Assembly: GCA_030431715.1 (NCBI GenBank)
Contig: JAUIIO010000012.1
Span: forward strand, 56,927-120,926
Source of the DNA: a bacterium
GTDB lineage: Bacteria > Bdellovibrionota_C > UBA2361 > RFPC01
Length of the DNA: 64,000 nucleotides
Reading direction: 5' to 3'
Below, piece by piece: positions 56,899 through 64,000 of this stretch. How positions within the stretch are numbered: the stretch's first letter is position 1; each line of letters begins with the position of its first letter. The position numbers and the translations under genes are program-made. A model generated the notes under the pieces. It saw only the letters and a program-made list of their open reading frames with translations. It ran no database searches and had not been told where the DNA came from.

Positions 56899-57672
56899 CT
56901 ACGATGCCGAGCTGTGCCCGACCTCGTCACTGCTAAGTTCTCGGCTCGATTCTGACGTATTTTGAGTACGTCCAAATCTTCTATCACGACCAGCATATAC
57001 CTCAAGACACTTCATGAATTCAGACTCATCGAATTCAGGCCAGAATTTTTCTGAGATAACAATTTCACTATAGGCTATCTGCCACAGCAGAAAATTAGAA
57101 ACACGTACTTCGTTGCTGGTTCGTATAAGCAGATCGGGGTCGGGAATATCGGGGGCGTATAATCTGGACGCAATATCATTCTCTGAGATTGAATCCGGGT
57201 CTTGAATCAGACCTTTTTGAACATCACGCACAATTTGCTTTGCGGCATGAACAATTTCACTGCGTCCTCCGTACGAGAGCGCAAGACAGAGATCGAGTGA
57301 GGAGCAATGAGCTGTCGCATCAAGCATACCCTTGAGAGAGAGCTGCACCGCTTCTGGAAGCCTAGAAAGATCCCCAACGGCTCTTAGCCTAATGTCGTTC
57401 TTAAGGAAGTTCTCCTGCTCACTCTCTAAATACTTAAGAAATAGCCCCATGAGAGCCTCAACTTCGGCGGGTGGCCTCTCCCAGTTTTCAGTTGAAAACG
57501 CATAGAGCGTAAGATATCGGATCCCGATTTTTCGGCATGTTTCTACCACCTGCCGTACGGAGTGTGCCCCTTGGGCGTGTCCTTCAATTCGTTGTTTGCC
57601 CTGAGAGATAGCCCAGCGTCCATTCCCATCCATGATAATCGCAACGTGGCGCGGGAAATTGTGCTGATTCAT
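56899..57672 (-). CDS. uppS: undecaprenyl diphosphate synthase UppS
   Basis: UppS extends FPP to the C55 carrier lipid used for peptidoglycan and the polysaccharides encoded at 36-50 kb. The 257-residue product starts with the catalytic HVAIIMDGNGRWA (Asp15), then the HAQGAHSVRQ region, TLYAFSTENW and RTSNEVRVSNFLLWQIAYSE. Its start codon shares a base with the frr stop (TAATG). Confidence 0.95.
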   Translation of the reverse strand: MNQHNFPRHVAIIMDGNGRWAISQGKQRIEGHAQGAHSVRQVVETCRKIGIRYLTLYAFSTENWERPPAEVEALMGLFLKYLESEQENFLKNDIRLRAVGDLSRLPEAVQLSLKGMLDATAHCSSLDLCLALSYGGRSEIVHAAKQIVRDVQKGLIQDPDSISENDIASRLYAPDIPDPDLLIRTSNEVRVSNFLLWQIAYSEIVISEKFWPEFDESEFMKCLEVYAGRDRRFGRTQNTSESSRELSSDEVGHSSAS

Positions 57673-58238
57673 TAGACTTCCATCATCTCTTTTTCTTTCT
57701 CTGCGAGAAGCTTATCTACCTCTTGTGTGTAGGTATCGGTAACTTTTTGAACCTCATCCTTACCTTTTGCAAGGTCGTCCTCGGAGATATCCTTATCCTT
57801 CTCTTGCTTTTTAAGAGTATCGATCGCATCACGACGGTGATTACGAACGGCAACCTTCCCCTCTTCGGCAATCTTATGGAGTTTCTTCACGAACTCTTTA
57901 CGACGCTCTTCTGTGAGCGCCGGGATTGGCACACGAATTAAGCTGCCATCCCGTGAGGCATTAAGACCGAGGTCTGCTTGCTGTATTGCTTTTTCAATAC
58001 TGTCGACTGCCCCAGCATCATAAACCTGAATAGTAAGAAGACGAGCTTCTGGAGCGCTTATGAGCCCCAACTGTTGAAGAGGGACAGTGGAACCGTAGTA
58101 ATCAACCTGAACACCTTCAAGAAGAGCCGTATTAGCTCTTCCGCTTCGAATTCGTGAAAGCTCTGTCTGGAGATATTCGAGCGTCTCCTTACACTTGTCG
58201 CTTAAATCACCAAGTATGGTATCCAGATTCCCAGTCAT
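57672..58238 (-). CDS. frr: ribosome recycling factor
   Basis: Frr splits post-termination ribosomes with EF-G. The 188-residue protein has ELSRIRSGRANTALLEGVQVDYYG and GSLIRVPIPALTEERRKEFVK, the two best-known blocks. Length is normal. It follows pyrH by 21 bp in the usual pyrH-frr pair. Confidence 0.97.
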   Translation of the reverse strand: MTGNLDTILGDLSDKCKETLEYLQTELSRIRSGRANTALLEGVQVDYYGSTVPLQQLGLISAPEARLLTIQVYDAGAVDSIEKAIQQADLGLNASRDGSLIRVPIPALTEERRKEFVKKLHKIAEEGKVAVRNHRRDAIDTLKKQEKDKDISEDDLAKGKDEVQKVTDTYTQEVDKLLAEKEKEMMEV

Positions 58239-58259
58239 CGTGCTCTCCTTTCGTGTCCG

Positions 58260-58997
58260 TTATTCTCCCTTGCGTGGCGCTCTCTCAACGAGAGTTCCAA
58301 CGTCCTCTCCTACCAGCACCTTCCTTAGATTGCCCGGCTCATTGATGTTAAAAACGATGAGTGGCAAGTTATTCTCCATACAAAGAGAGATAGCTGCTGC
58401 GTCCATAACTTTAAGCTCTTTTTGCAGAACTTCAAGATAATTTAATTTCTTAAATGGCTTCGCATCCGGGTTCGTTACCGGATCAGAATCATAAACAGCG
58501 TCCACCTTCGTGCCTTTGAGGAGAACCTGCGCTCCCATCTCCATAGCTCGTAAGCTCGCTGCGGTATCTGTAGTGAAGTAAGGGTTACCGGTCCCACAGG
58601 CGAAAATTACCACTCTGTCTTTTTCAAGGTGACGAATGGCACGTCTTCTTATGTACGGTTCAGCTATCTGCCGCATTTCAATAGCAGATAAGACACGAGT
58701 ATCAACTCCTTGCTGCTCGAACATATCTTGCAGAGCAAGTGCGTTTATAGATGTGGCGAGCATTCCCATGTAGTCGCCGCTCGCCCGGTCCATTCCCTCG
58801 GCACTAGCCTTGGCACCCCTGATAATATTCCCACCGCCAATTACAATTGCGAGTTGGATACCAAGCTCTCTTACCGTACTGACGTCAGATACCAAACGAG
58901 CCACCACGTGAGGATCAATCCCGTACCCCTGATTGCCTGCTAGGATTTCACCGCTAAGCTTAAGGAGAACTCGTTGATACTTTGGTGGTGAAAACAT
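58260..58997 (-). CDS. pyrH: uridylate kinase PyrH
   Basis: PyrH phosphorylates UMP to UDP. The 245-residue product has RVLLKLSGE at the start, [11 protein letters not shown] and [11 protein letters not shown], typical of the bacterial amino-acid-kinase-fold UMP kinases. It follows tsf across a 68-bp gap with a strong hairpin at 59019-59041. Confidence 0.96.
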   Translation of the reverse strand: MFSPPKYQRVLLKLSGEILAGNQGYGIDPHVVARLVSDVSTVRELGIQLAIVIGGGNIIRGAKASAEGMDRASGDYMGMLATSINALALQDMFEQQGVDTRVLSAIEMRQIAEPYIRRRAIRHLEKDRVVIFACGTGNPYFTTDTAASLRAMEMGAQVLLKGTKVDAVYDSDPVTNPDAKPFKKLNYLEVLQKELKVMDAAAISLCMENNLPLIVFNINEPGNLRKVLVGEDVGTLVERAPRKGE

Positions 58998-59018
58998 TCA
59001 GTGTCCTTTTCATGGCAA

Positions 59019-59041
59019 CGCTCCCAGACAGTCTGGGAGCG
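59019..59041 (-). terminator. strong GC-rich hairpin between tsf and pyrH
   Basis: A perfect 10-bp stem, CGCTCCCAGA / TCTGGGAGCG, with a 3-nt loop. On the minus strand it follows the tsf stop by 24 bp, but only TTG follows it, so it is a partial terminator, processing site or mRNA end stabiliser, not a full stop. Confidence 0.5.
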
Positions 59042-59065
59042 AAGAAATCTTTAAACGGGGTAGTA

Positions 59066-59719
59066 TTAACCCGCGATAGTTTGCGCGACTTCAGCCGCAA
59101 GGTTCGCTTCTTGCTTCTCGACTCCCTCTCCGACTTCAAATCTTCGAAAGTTTCGAACTTGAACCTTTTCTCCTGTCTTGATGCTCAGCTCTTCGATATT
59201 CTGACGGATAGTGCTTTTTCCACTGTCATCCTTCACGAAGATCTGTTCAAGAAGTACATTTTCTTCGTAAAACTTCTTCATCTTACCAGGGATAATCTTG
59301 TCAGCCTTTTCTTTTTGAGCATCGTTAAGAGTTTCGAGAACGATCTCCTCTTCCTTCTTCTTAACCTCTGCTGGAACATCTTCAATGCTGAGGTAAAGCG
59401 GCTTCATAGCGGCAACATGCATGGCGATGTCCTTCGCTGCAGAACGGAACTCATCACCACGTGCAACAAAGTCAGTTTCACAGTTAAGCTCAACTACGGC
59501 TACGACTTGGTCTCCCGGGTGTATGTAAACACCCATTGTACCCTCCGCAGCAACCTTTCCTGCACGCTTTCCAACATCCTTAAGCCCCTTCTTACGTAGA
59601 ACTTCAATGGCCTTGGAAATGTCACCTTCCGCTTCAGCAAGCGCAGACTTACAGTCCATCATTCCTGCTCCACTCTTCTCTCTAAGCTCCTTAACAAGAG
59701 CTGCACTAATATTAGACAT
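59066..59719 (-). CDS. tsf: elongation factor Ts
   Basis: EF-Ts exchanges GDP on EF-Tu. The 217-residue product has LVKELREKSGAGMMDCKSALAEA and the NCETDFVARG core. It is shorter than E. coli EF-Ts (283), like the compact forms in other phyla. It follows rpsB by 34 bp as in nearly all bacteria. Confidence 0.96.
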   Translation of the reverse strand: MSNISAALVKELREKSGAGMMDCKSALAEAEGDISKAIEVLRKKGLKDVGKRAGKVAAEGTMGVYIHPGDQVVAVVELNCETDFVARGDEFRSAAKDIAMHVAAMKPLYLSIEDVPAEVKKKEEEIVLETLNDAQKEKADKIIPGKMKKFYEENVLLEQIFVKDDSGKSTIRQNIEELSIKTGEKVQVRNFRRFEVGEGVEKQEANLAAEVAQTIAG

Positions 59720-59753
59720 AGTAATACTCCTTCACTTTTCTCGTAGAAATTGA

Positions 59754-60749
59754 CTATACGGCACTGCTAGCAACTGGTGCTTGTTCAGCAGTCTTAGAAT
59801 CATCCTTACTGGAACCTCCCTCAGGAGCTATTTCAGTTTGCTGGCGCTTACTACCACGCTTCTTTGGAGACTCACCGCCATTACCATTACCACTCTGCTC
59901 ATCTGGTGCCCGCATCAAGAAAGACTCTCTTCCAGAAGCGTAGGCATCAGCAGCTGCATTGATAAAAAGTTGTAGCGTTTTCGAAGAATCGTCGTTTGAC
60001 GGAATCGGAAAATCTACTGTATTTGGATCCACGTTTGTGTCTACCAGCGCAATTACCGGAATATGAAGCTTTCTGGCCTCAGCAACAGCGATGTCTTCTT
60101 TGTTGATATCTACAATAAATAAAGCATCCGGAATCCGTCTCATATGGCGTATACCACCAAGGTTTGCTTCAAGCTTTTGAAGATCTCTACTAATGGAGAG
60201 TTTCTCCTTCTTCTTGAATTTGACCTTAGAGTCTTCGCTTTCAGCCTCAGCAAGAAGCTCTTCAAGCTTTTTCATGCGAGCGATAGAACGCTTAATTGTC
60301 TCAAAGTTACTGAGCGTTCCACCAAGCCATCTGTGAGTAACAGAGAATGAACTGCATCGCTCAGAAGCGCCTTTCACAATCTTTTTCGCTTGTTGCTTCG
60401 TACCAACAAACAGAATTGTTCCACCACGATTTCCAATATCACGAAGGCATTTTTCGGCCTTTTCCCAGCGCTCAAGTGTTTTATCAAGATTGATAATATG
60501 AACGCCATTTCGCTCACCATATATGAATGGGAGCATTTTAGGGTTCCACCGCTGTACCTGGTGTCCAAAATGGGCGCCGGCTTGTAAAAGACTTTTCAGA
60601 TCAACTTTTACTGGCTTATAGTCAGACTTTGTTTTTGTTTCAGAGCTGTAGGTAACAGCAGCTTGTGCTTTAACACTCTCTTCAGTAGTAGCGCTTTTAG
60701 CAGACGATTCGGTAACCGACTCTTCGGTCGTAGTGTTTTCTTCAGACAT
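59754..60749 (-). CDS. rpsB: 30S ribosomal protein S2 with extended ends
   Basis: The S2 core (about residues 50-270) begins LKSLLQAGAHFGHQ and contains RWNPKMLPFIYG, HRWLGGTLSNF, PDALFIVDI and PVIALVDTNVDP. It is longer than E. coli S2 (241): the first 48 residues are Thr/Ser/Glu-rich and the last 60 are a low-complexity Gly/Ser/Lys tail, so the total is 331. Both extensions are part of the open frame with no stop or frameshift sign. It opens the rpsB-tsf-pyrH-frr-uppS-cdsA-dxr-rseP-tsaB run. Confidence 0.95.
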   Translation of the reverse strand: MSEENTTTEESVTESSAKSATTEESVKAQAAVTYSSETKTKSDYKPVKVDLKSLLQAGAHFGHQVQRWNPKMLPFIYGERNGVHIINLDKTLERWEKAEKCLRDIGNRGGTILFVGTKQQAKKIVKGASERCSSFSVTHRWLGGTLSNFETIKRSIARMKKLEELLAEAESEDSKVKFKKKEKLSISRDLQKLEANLGGIRHMRRIPDALFIVDINKEDIAVAEARKLHIPVIALVDTNVDPNTVDFPIPSNDDSSKTLQLFINAAADAYASGRESFLMRAPDEQSGNGNGGESPKKRGSKRQQTEIAPEGGSSKDDSKTAEQAPVASSAV

Positions 60750-60857
60750 TTTTCCTCCTGTCTTTAATCCTCCCCGAACGTTATGGAAAAGAAGCTTTCA
60801 CAAGCATCCTTAACACAAGACAGAGTCAAGCTCGGGTGTGTTATTTCAAGGCTCAAT

Positions 60858-60886
60858 TAATTATCATGCATATCCTCTCAACACAA
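60858..60886 (-). promoter_or_regulatory. possible promoter of the rpsB-tsf run
   Basis: On the minus strand TTGTGT (60886-60881) and TAATTA (60863-60858) are 17 bp apart, about 110 bp before the rpsB ATG. A GATAAT also fits at 15 bp. Confidence 0.35.
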
Positions 60887-60943
60887 GTCCGGTAGCTTGA
60901 TAAACTCCTGAAATGTAAGTGAATTTAACCTACAAAGGGACAA

Positions 60944-60989
60944 GTTATTGAAATAACATCACATTGAAATTGAGCTCTATCCTGCTCAA
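60944..60989 (-). terminator. two small hairpins after purQ, possible terminator
   Basis: TTGAGC/GCTCAA (60970-60989, 6-bp stem, 8-nt loop) is followed on the minus strand by TTT, and a second perfect stem GTTATT/AATAAC (60944-60957, 2-nt loop) comes next. Both lie between the purQ stop and the rpsB promoter, where the pur transcript should end. Confidence 0.35.
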
Positions 60990-61011
60990 CTGCGCCCAGA
61001 GGAGATGTCTT

Positions 61012-61713
61012 TTAATTTGCCAGAAGTGAAGTGAACAAGCGAGAACCACCAGTTCCAAAACGATCCGCTGTTATATCCTGAATGCTTCTCTCCGGGTGAG
61101 GCATTAATCCAGCAACGTTACGAGTGGTATTACAGATACCGGCAATGGACCGAAGAGAGCCATTTGGATTCGCCTCAGCACAATCTTCAACGACAGAACC
61201 TTCAGCGTCACAGTAACGAAAGAGTATTTGATCTCCGTCCTCAAGGCCTTTGAGCCCGTCTGGTTCTATAAAATAATTCCCTTCAAAGTGTGATATCGGG
61301 CAGCTAAAAACATCTCCATCTGAAAACTCGGAGGTGAAACTTGAATTTGTGCTCTGAACTGTCACGTTCACGAACCGAGAGAGAAAACGCCGCCTCGAGT
61401 TCGACAGGAGCGCGCCAGGTAAAAGTCCAGCCTCGCAAAGAATCTGGAACCCATTGCAGATACCAAGCACCTTACCACCTTTCTCCGCATATTGCCTTAC
61501 CGACTCGATTACAGGAGAAAGCTTCGCAAGCGCTCCACTACGCAAGTAATCTCCATACGAGAAGCCGCCGGGAACAATCACGAGATCCGGGTCTCCAAGC
61601 TCTGTCTCGCGGTGCCAGACCTCATGACACCGCGCGCCAAGAACAGAATTAAACGCATGCAGCACGTCGTGCTCACAATTCGTTCCTGGAAAAACAAGTA
61701 CAGCTACTTTCAT
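61012..61713 (-). CDS. purQ: phosphoribosylformylglycinamidine synthase subunit PurQ
   Basis: PurQ is the glutaminase of the three-part FGAM synthase (PurS, PurQ, PurL). The 233-residue protein has GTNCEHD, the nucleophile C86 in LGICNGFQ and the His-Glu pair in LMPHPERS. It directly abuts purS (no gap). purL is not in the window. Confidence 0.96.
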   Translation of the reverse strand: MKVAVLVFPGTNCEHDVLHAFNSVLGARCHEVWHRETELGDPDLVIVPGGFSYGDYLRSGALAKLSPVIESVRQYAEKGGKVLGICNGFQILCEAGLLPGALLSNSRRRFLSRFVNVTVQSTNSSFTSEFSDGDVFSCPISHFEGNYFIEPDGLKGLEDGDQILFRYCDAEGSVVEDCAEANPNGSLRSIAGICNTTRNVAGLMPHPERSIQDITADRFGTGGSRLFTSLLAN

Positions 61714-61953
61714 TTAACTCTCTCTGATTTCGTAGTCTTCAATGATCGGATTTGAGAGTAGCTTTGTACAAAGCTCATCAATCTGCTTTCTCGACTCCTC
61801 GGTATCTTGAGATACCTCTAACTCAATGAGTTTCCCAACACGAACTCCCGAAATACTCTCAAACCCCATATCAGCTATTCCGTGCTCAACGGCCTTTCCC
61901 TGAACATCAAGAACGCCCGGTTTTAATCGTACGAGAACCTGTACCTTTTTCAT
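61714..61953 (-). CDS. purS: phosphoribosylformylglycinamidine synthase subunit PurS
   Basis: PurS, 79 residues, is the small bridging subunit that joins PurQ and PurL. VLVRLKPGVLDVQGKAVE and GVRVGKLIELE match the family. It overlaps purB by 4 bp and purQ follows at once. Its presence means the FGAM synthase is of the small-PurL type, not the single long PurL of E. coli. Confidence 0.95.
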   Translation of the reverse strand: MKKVQVLVRLKPGVLDVQGKAVEHGIADMGFESISGVRVGKLIELEVSQDTEESRKQIDELCTKLLSNPIIEDYEIRES

Positions 61954-63254
61954 GCATCCCCTCCCTGAAGAGCCCTATTAAATATCATATCCACGTGCTT
62001 AAAGTGCCGCTGTTCATCAAAAACTGCTTCGAGCTGCTCTTTAGACAGCAGCGAAGAGAGTTCCTTATCAGCCAACACCGCATCACCCAATGACCTTTTT
62101 TCTTCCCAGCATGTCAGAGCGTGCTTCTGTACGAGTTTATAAGCCTTTTCTCTGGTAATACCAGCATCAACGAGAGCAATAAGAAGACTTCCTGAGTTAT
62201 AAAGACCACCTGTGATATCTAAGTTCTTTCTCATTGCTTCTGGATAAACTACGAGACCATCCACCACACGCTTCATGCGAACTAACATGAAATCAAGAAG
62301 GAGGCAGGCATCCGGCGCAATAACACGCTCAACAGAGCTATGACTGATATCTCGCTCATGCCAGAGGGCAACGTTTTCCATTGCGCTAAGAGCGTAACCT
62401 CTCAGCAATCGCGCCAGACCGGTTAAATTCTCAGTTAAGATCGGATTTTTCTTATGAGGCATAGCAGAAGAACCCTTCTGCCCCTTTTGAAAGCTCTCAG
62501 CAGCCTCTGATACTTCTGTACGCTGCAGGTGTCGTATCTCTACGCACCACCTCTCAATGGAGTTTCCAACTTGTGCGATTGCCGTAAAAAACTCGGCGTG
62601 ACGATCACGGGCTACGACCTGAGTAGCTACGGTCTCTGAGCCAATATGAAGCTTATCAGCGACATACTCCTCAACTTCCGGAGGAAGTGAGTGATACGTT
62701 CCCACTGCGCCAGAGAGCTTGCCTACTGTAACAGCACTGAGCGCGCGTAAAAGCACCTCTTTTCGCCGTTTAAGTTCAGCATACCAGCCGATAAGCTTAA
62801 GGCCAAAGGTTGTAGGCTCAGCATGAATTCCGTGACTTCTGCCGATTGTAGGTGTGTACCGGTGCTCTTGCGCTCGCTGCTTAATTGACTCTAGGAGTTC
62901 ATCAATTCCATCTGTAAGTAATTTACCTGCGCGAGAAAACTGTACCGCAAGAGTAGTATCAAGAAGATCGTTAGACGTCATTCCTCTATGAACAAACCTA
63001 GAACTCTCACCAACGTGCTCGGCGACATTCGTTAGAAAGGCTATAACATCATGTTTGACCTCTTCCTCAATCTCCTGAGTGCGCTCTACGCTAAAATCAG
63101 CTTTTTCCTTAACATCAGCAACCGCGGATTCAGGTACAAGCCCGAGATCAGCCATCTTCTCTAGGGCTGCGATCTCAACATCAAGCCATATCTGGTAACG
63201 AGTCTCATCGCTCCAAATATCAGCCATTTCCTTGCGTGTATAACGGGGAATCAT
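61950..63254 (-). CDS. purB: adenylosuccinate lyase
   Basis: PurB removes fumarate in two steps of AMP synthesis. The 434-residue protein belongs to the fumarase/aspartase fold: RFVHRGMTSND, GRSHGIHAEPTTFG and the signature loop KGSSAMPHKKNP are intact. It opens the purB-purS-purQ operon and diverges from tRNA-Glu. Confidence 0.97.
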   Translation of the reverse strand: MIPRYTRKEMADIWSDETRYQIWLDVEIAALEKMADLGLVPESAVADVKEKADFSVERTQEIEEEVKHDVIAFLTNVAEHVGESSRFVHRGMTSNDLLDTTLAVQFSRAGKLLTDGIDELLESIKQRAQEHRYTPTIGRSHGIHAEPTTFGLKLIGWYAELKRRKEVLLRALSAVTVGKLSGAVGTYHSLPPEVEEYVADKLHIGSETVATQVVARDRHAEFFTAIAQVGNSIERWCVEIRHLQRTEVSEAAESFQKGQKGSSAMPHKKNPILTENLTGLARLLRGYALSAMENVALWHERDISHSSVERVIAPDACLLLDFMLVRMKRVVDGLVVYPEAMRKNLDITGGLYNSGSLLIALVDAGITREKAYKLVQKHALTCWEEKRSLGDAVLADKELSSLLSKEQLEAVFDEQRHFKHVDMIFNRALQGGDA

Positions 63255-63290
63255 GAAATTTTTCTCTGCTCATCAGGGTTTGTCTGATGA

Positions 63291-63319
63291 AATCTAGCGA
63301 CTTTTCAGACAACAGGCAA
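63291..63319 (-). promoter_or_regulatory. possible promoter of purB-purS-purQ
   Basis: On the minus strand TTGCCT (63319-63314) and TAGATT (63296-63291) are 17 bp apart, about 37 bp before the ATG. A perfect 6-bp inverted repeat CATCAG/CTGATG (63271-63289) spans the expected start point and could be an operator or a leader hairpin. Confidence 0.45.
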
Positions 63320-63349
63320 GTAAAGGAGCGATATCAACCCCTCTGCCTA

Positions 63350-63378
63350 TTGACTGAACAGGCTCAATCTAATATTGC
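63350..63378 (+). promoter_or_regulatory. promoter of tRNA-Glu
   Basis: TTGACT (63350-63355) and TATTGC (63373-63378) are 17 bp apart, 21 bp before the tRNA 5' end. Confidence 0.55.
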
Positions 63379-63398
63379 TATTAGCTCGAAATACATAC

Positions 63399-63470
63399 GT
63401 CCCCATCGTCTAGTGGTTAGGACAACGGCCTTTCACGCTGTAAACAGGGGTTCGAGCCCCCTTGGGGACG
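63399..63470 (+). tRNA. tRNA-Glu(UUC)
   Basis: A full cloverleaf folds: acceptor GTCCCCA/TGGGGAC (7 bp), discriminator G at 63470, anticodon stem ACGGC/GCTGT with loop CTTTCAC and anticodon TTC, T-arm AGGGG/CCCCT with loop TTCGAGC. The sequence is close to E. coli tRNA-Glu. The 3' CCA is not encoded (TAT follows), so it must be added afterwards. Confidence 0.96.
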
Positions 63471-63509
63471 TATGCCCTTTTCTTTCGCTTGGCGCTCGGC
63501 CCAGGGGGC

Positions 63510-63677
63510 AAGCCCCCTCTCCTCACTGATGTTCGGTTCACCCCCACTTTTTGACTGATTATTTTGCTGCTTTTGTATACCTGAACATCTTGAGTTACCG
63601 GGGCGAGAAGTTTATCCCGCCATAGCCGGCAGGCGACGGCGGAAGCCCCCTCTCCTCACTGATATTCGGTTCACCCC
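63510..63677. repeat. 35-bp direct repeat downstream of tRNA-Glu
   Basis: Copies at 63510-63544 and 63643-63677 differ at one base of 35. The first copy is joined to a perfect GGGGGC/GCCCCC hairpin (63504-63517). A CG-rich stretch (63601-63642) precedes the second copy. No ORF spans them. Confidence 0.75.
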
Positions 63678-64000
63678 TGAAAATTCCTCCTCTTCATCCT
63701 CCTCTTTTTCTTCCTCCTCATCCTCATCTTGCACCTGCACTTGCACTTGCACTTAAGCCTACCCGTACATTTCCCCTCTCAATCTCACAAGTGCTCCCCT
63801 CAGGGTAACCGTCATGTATGGACCCTCCGCTGTAAGTCAAGGAGAAAAGGAACTGAAGTGACAAAAAGGTAAGTTTGCAGTCATGTATCCGGCTTTTATA
63901 TTGAGAGTAATGTCTCATAGCCCCGATGGAATCTGCGCTCCTGTTCCTTATCATTGCGACGGCTTTGGTGAGCCTATGACGATTTAAGGTTCTACAAGAG
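63678..64000. other. gene-free tail with simple repeats
   Basis: No convincing gene is seen. 63687-63730 is a pyrimidine-rich run, and 63731-63754 holds four 6-bp units close to GCACTT. A 76-codon minus-strand frame crosses the area but has no recognisable protein and no ribosome site. The rest shows nothing clear. Confidence 0.5.

Noticed and set aside
63504..63517. GGGGGC/GCCCCC hairpin as a tRNA terminator
   Set aside because: No T-run follows on either strand.
63724..63954. 76-codon minus-strand frame near the window end
   Set aside because: No start signal or recognisable domain; the area is simple repeats and likely non-coding.

Overview
The window comes from the chromosome of a Gram-negative bacterium of moderate GC content. 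It has LolA, a Wza-type outer-membrane exporter, lipoproteins, RseP and two sigma-54 activators of the NtrC class. The mixture of gene types (PurS/PurQ, long-form IspH, cdaA-cdaR-glmM, tal-zwf-opcA) looks most like Deltaproteobacteria in the broad sense, but that is an inference from gene content and no marker tree was possible. Almost all genes lie on the minus strand in long, tightly packed runs with many 1-30 bp overlaps. The few plus-strand genes are small or accessory. No phage, insertion sequence, CRISPR array or rRNA was seen.

Layout. 1-1.8 kb: edge of a UvrD-like helicase gene, a YugP-type membrane protease, a 9-bp tandem/inverted repeat cluster and a small exported helix-hairpin-helix protein. 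1.8-9.9 kb: housekeeping run tilS, ftsH, cdaA, cdaR (YbbR), glmM, nnr and tsaE, joining c-di-AMP synthesis to cell-wall precursor supply. 10-23 kb: queG, a WalJ-like metallo-beta-lactamase-fold hydrolase, a membrane glycosyltransferase, the oxidative pentose-phosphate set tal-zwf-opcA-pgl, a GT2 enzyme, rimO and a lolA-like gene. 23.4-25.3 kb: an exported sulfatase on a long Pro-Thr stalk. 25.3-32.4 kb: ftsK, an LpoB/CsgG-like lipoprotein, a polyacidic small protein, an M16 peptidase pair (one member without the zinc motif) and a zinc-ribbon protein.

32.4-51.1 kb: a surface-polysaccharide region framed by two sigma-54 response regulators. It has a TPR protein, a MoxR ATPase, a WecA-type initiating transferase, a Wzz/BY-kinase, a Wza exporter and an O-antigen-ligase-like polymerase, plus several unfamiliar exported or membrane proteins (a half-length SBP_bac_5-like protein, a repeat protein, a Ser/Gly-rich membrane protein). 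A PfkB kinase, a lone type IV pilin-like protein and ispH are interspersed. No flippase and no set of sugar transferases is present, so the pathway must be completed elsewhere.

51.2-63.3 kb: core genes rho, tsaB, rseP, dxr, cdsA, uppS, frr, pyrH, tsf and rpsB in the order common to many bacteria, then the purB-purS-purQ operon. dxr and uppS (undecaprenyl-PP) with ispH link isoprenoid supply to the lipid carrier used by the polysaccharide and cell-wall genes. The window ends with tRNA-Glu(UUC) and a gene-free tail holding a 35-bp direct repeat.

I did not find a clearly new system. The best candidates for a second look are the unknown exported proteins at 40.8-44.9 kb inside the polysaccharide region, the GAFTSA variant activator, the 11-base G tract beside a kinase promoter, and the repeat elements near 1.2 and 63.5 kb.
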